The translations under genes were made by a program, and so were the position numbers. The notes under the pieces are model-generated. The model searched no databases and was not told the DNA's origin. It saw nothing but the letters and a program-made list of their open reading frames with translations. Of a stretch of DNA of 6,448 bases, positions 6,199-6,448 are shown one piece after another. How positions within the stretch are numbered: the stretch's first letter is position 1; every line of letters begins with the position of its first letter. The stretch spans positions 1-6,448 of the forward strand of contig DIVU01000356.1 of assembly GCA_002423365.1 (NCBI GenBank), read 5' to 3'. The DNA comes from Desulfuromonadaceae bacterium UBA6124 (lineage in GTDB: Bacteria > Desulfobacterota > Desulfuromonadia > Desulfuromonadales > Trichloromonadaceae).

Positions 6199-6448
6199 TC
6201 AGGCCGGGCGATCCTCGATCAGGCGTCCATGCTCCAGGGTCAGCACCCGCCGGGGAAAGCGGCGGATCATTTCCCGGTCGTGGGTCGCCAGAAGGACTGT
6301 CGATCCCCGGGCGTTGGCCCCCTTGAACAGCTCCATGATATCCAGGGTCACCTCCGGATCGAGATTGCCCGTCGGTTCGTCGGCGATCAGCACCAGCGGG
6401 TCGATCACTAGGGCCCGAGCCACCGCCACCCGCTGCTGCTCGCCGCCG
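6199..6448 (-). CDS. ftsE: Cell division ATP-binding protein FtsE (3' end only)
   Basis: Only the last 82 residues are visible; the start and Walker A lie beyond the right edge. The fragment begins inside the ABC signature (GGEQQRVAVARAL; the cut codon before it ends in C, which fits Ser). It continues with Walker B (LVLIADEP, catalytic Glu present), the D-loop region (TGNLD), and the H-loop (LLATHD), and ends ...GRLIEDRPA then TGA. These features are those of an ABC ATPase of the FtsE/LolD/MacB group. FtsX directly downstream identifies it as FtsE, the cytoplasmic ATPase that powers or gates FtsX at the septum. The GTG at 6429 is an internal Val codon and not a start. Confidence 0.93.
   Translation of the reverse strand, partial: GGEQQRVAVARALVIDPLVLIADEPTGNLDPEVTLDIMELFKGANARGSTVLLATHDREMIRRFPRRVLTLEHGRLIEDRPA

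Noticed and set aside
5245..6411. Long + strand frame (388 codons) opposite ftsX and ftsE
   Set aside because: It spans two real genes and their gap on the other strand; its Gln, His and Gly-rich composition is that of a shadow frame.
1..6448. CRISPR array, tRNA/rRNA, insertion sequence or phage signature
   Set aside because: No spaced direct repeats, RNA gene signatures, transposase motifs or terminal inverted repeats were seen; the window is almost entirely coding for housekeeping-type proteins.

Overview
The window is GC-rich bacterial DNA packed with genes. It holds the tail of one gene on the + strand and, facing it, a five-gene block on the - strand. Read in the direction of transcription (right to left), the block is ftsE (3' end only), ftsX, an envC-like murein hydrolase activator, a ctpA-type S41 C-terminal processing protease, and a yibQ-like divergent polysaccharide deacetylase. 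This order, together with a separate ParA-like ATPase and the high GC content, suggests a Gram-negative bacterium, most likely a deltaproteobacterium of the Desulfuromonas/Geobacter type. That assignment is inferred from gene order and protein character; no marker gene is present.

Layout. Positions 3-1352 (+) carry the C-terminal 449 residues of a ParA/MinD-like ATPase. Its P-loop lies left of the window, and it ends in an unrecognised domain of about 210 residues with a small Cys/His cluster. A 30-base gap separates it from the convergent yibQ-like gene (1383-2654, -). Between that gene and ctpA (2721-4037, -) lies a strong intrinsic terminator reading on the - strand (2668-2693). Then come envC (4064-5254, -), ftsX (5251-6144, -) and the 3' end of ftsE (6199 to the window edge, -). 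Stop and start overlap by 4 bases at ftsX/envC (TTGA), which suggests translational coupling. ctpA has a good Shine-Dalgarno sequence 26 bases after envC. No stretch over 300 bases lacks a gene.

How the genes work together. FtsE and FtsX form an ABC-type complex at the division site. In characterised bacteria, the extracellular loop of FtsX recruits EnvC-type activators and regulates them, and these switch on cell-wall amidases that split septal peptidoglycan. The EnvC here has lost every catalytic position of the LytM (M23) fold, so it should be an activator and not an enzyme. CtpA/Prc proteases trim or destroy peptidoglycan hydrolases in other bacteria, so its place in the operon suggests proteolytic control of the same process. 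YibQ-like proteins are predicted envelope carbohydrate deacetylases, and E. coli also carries yibQ next to envC. The ParA-like gene is on the other strand and need not belong to this module.

The main points of interest are the unusual ParA fusion, the terminator placed immediately before the yibQ start with no visible ribosome binding site, an A8 tract at the start of yibQ, and the protease built into the FtsEX-EnvC operon. I see no clear sign of a wholly new system; most of the window is a recognisable cell-division and cell-wall cluster.
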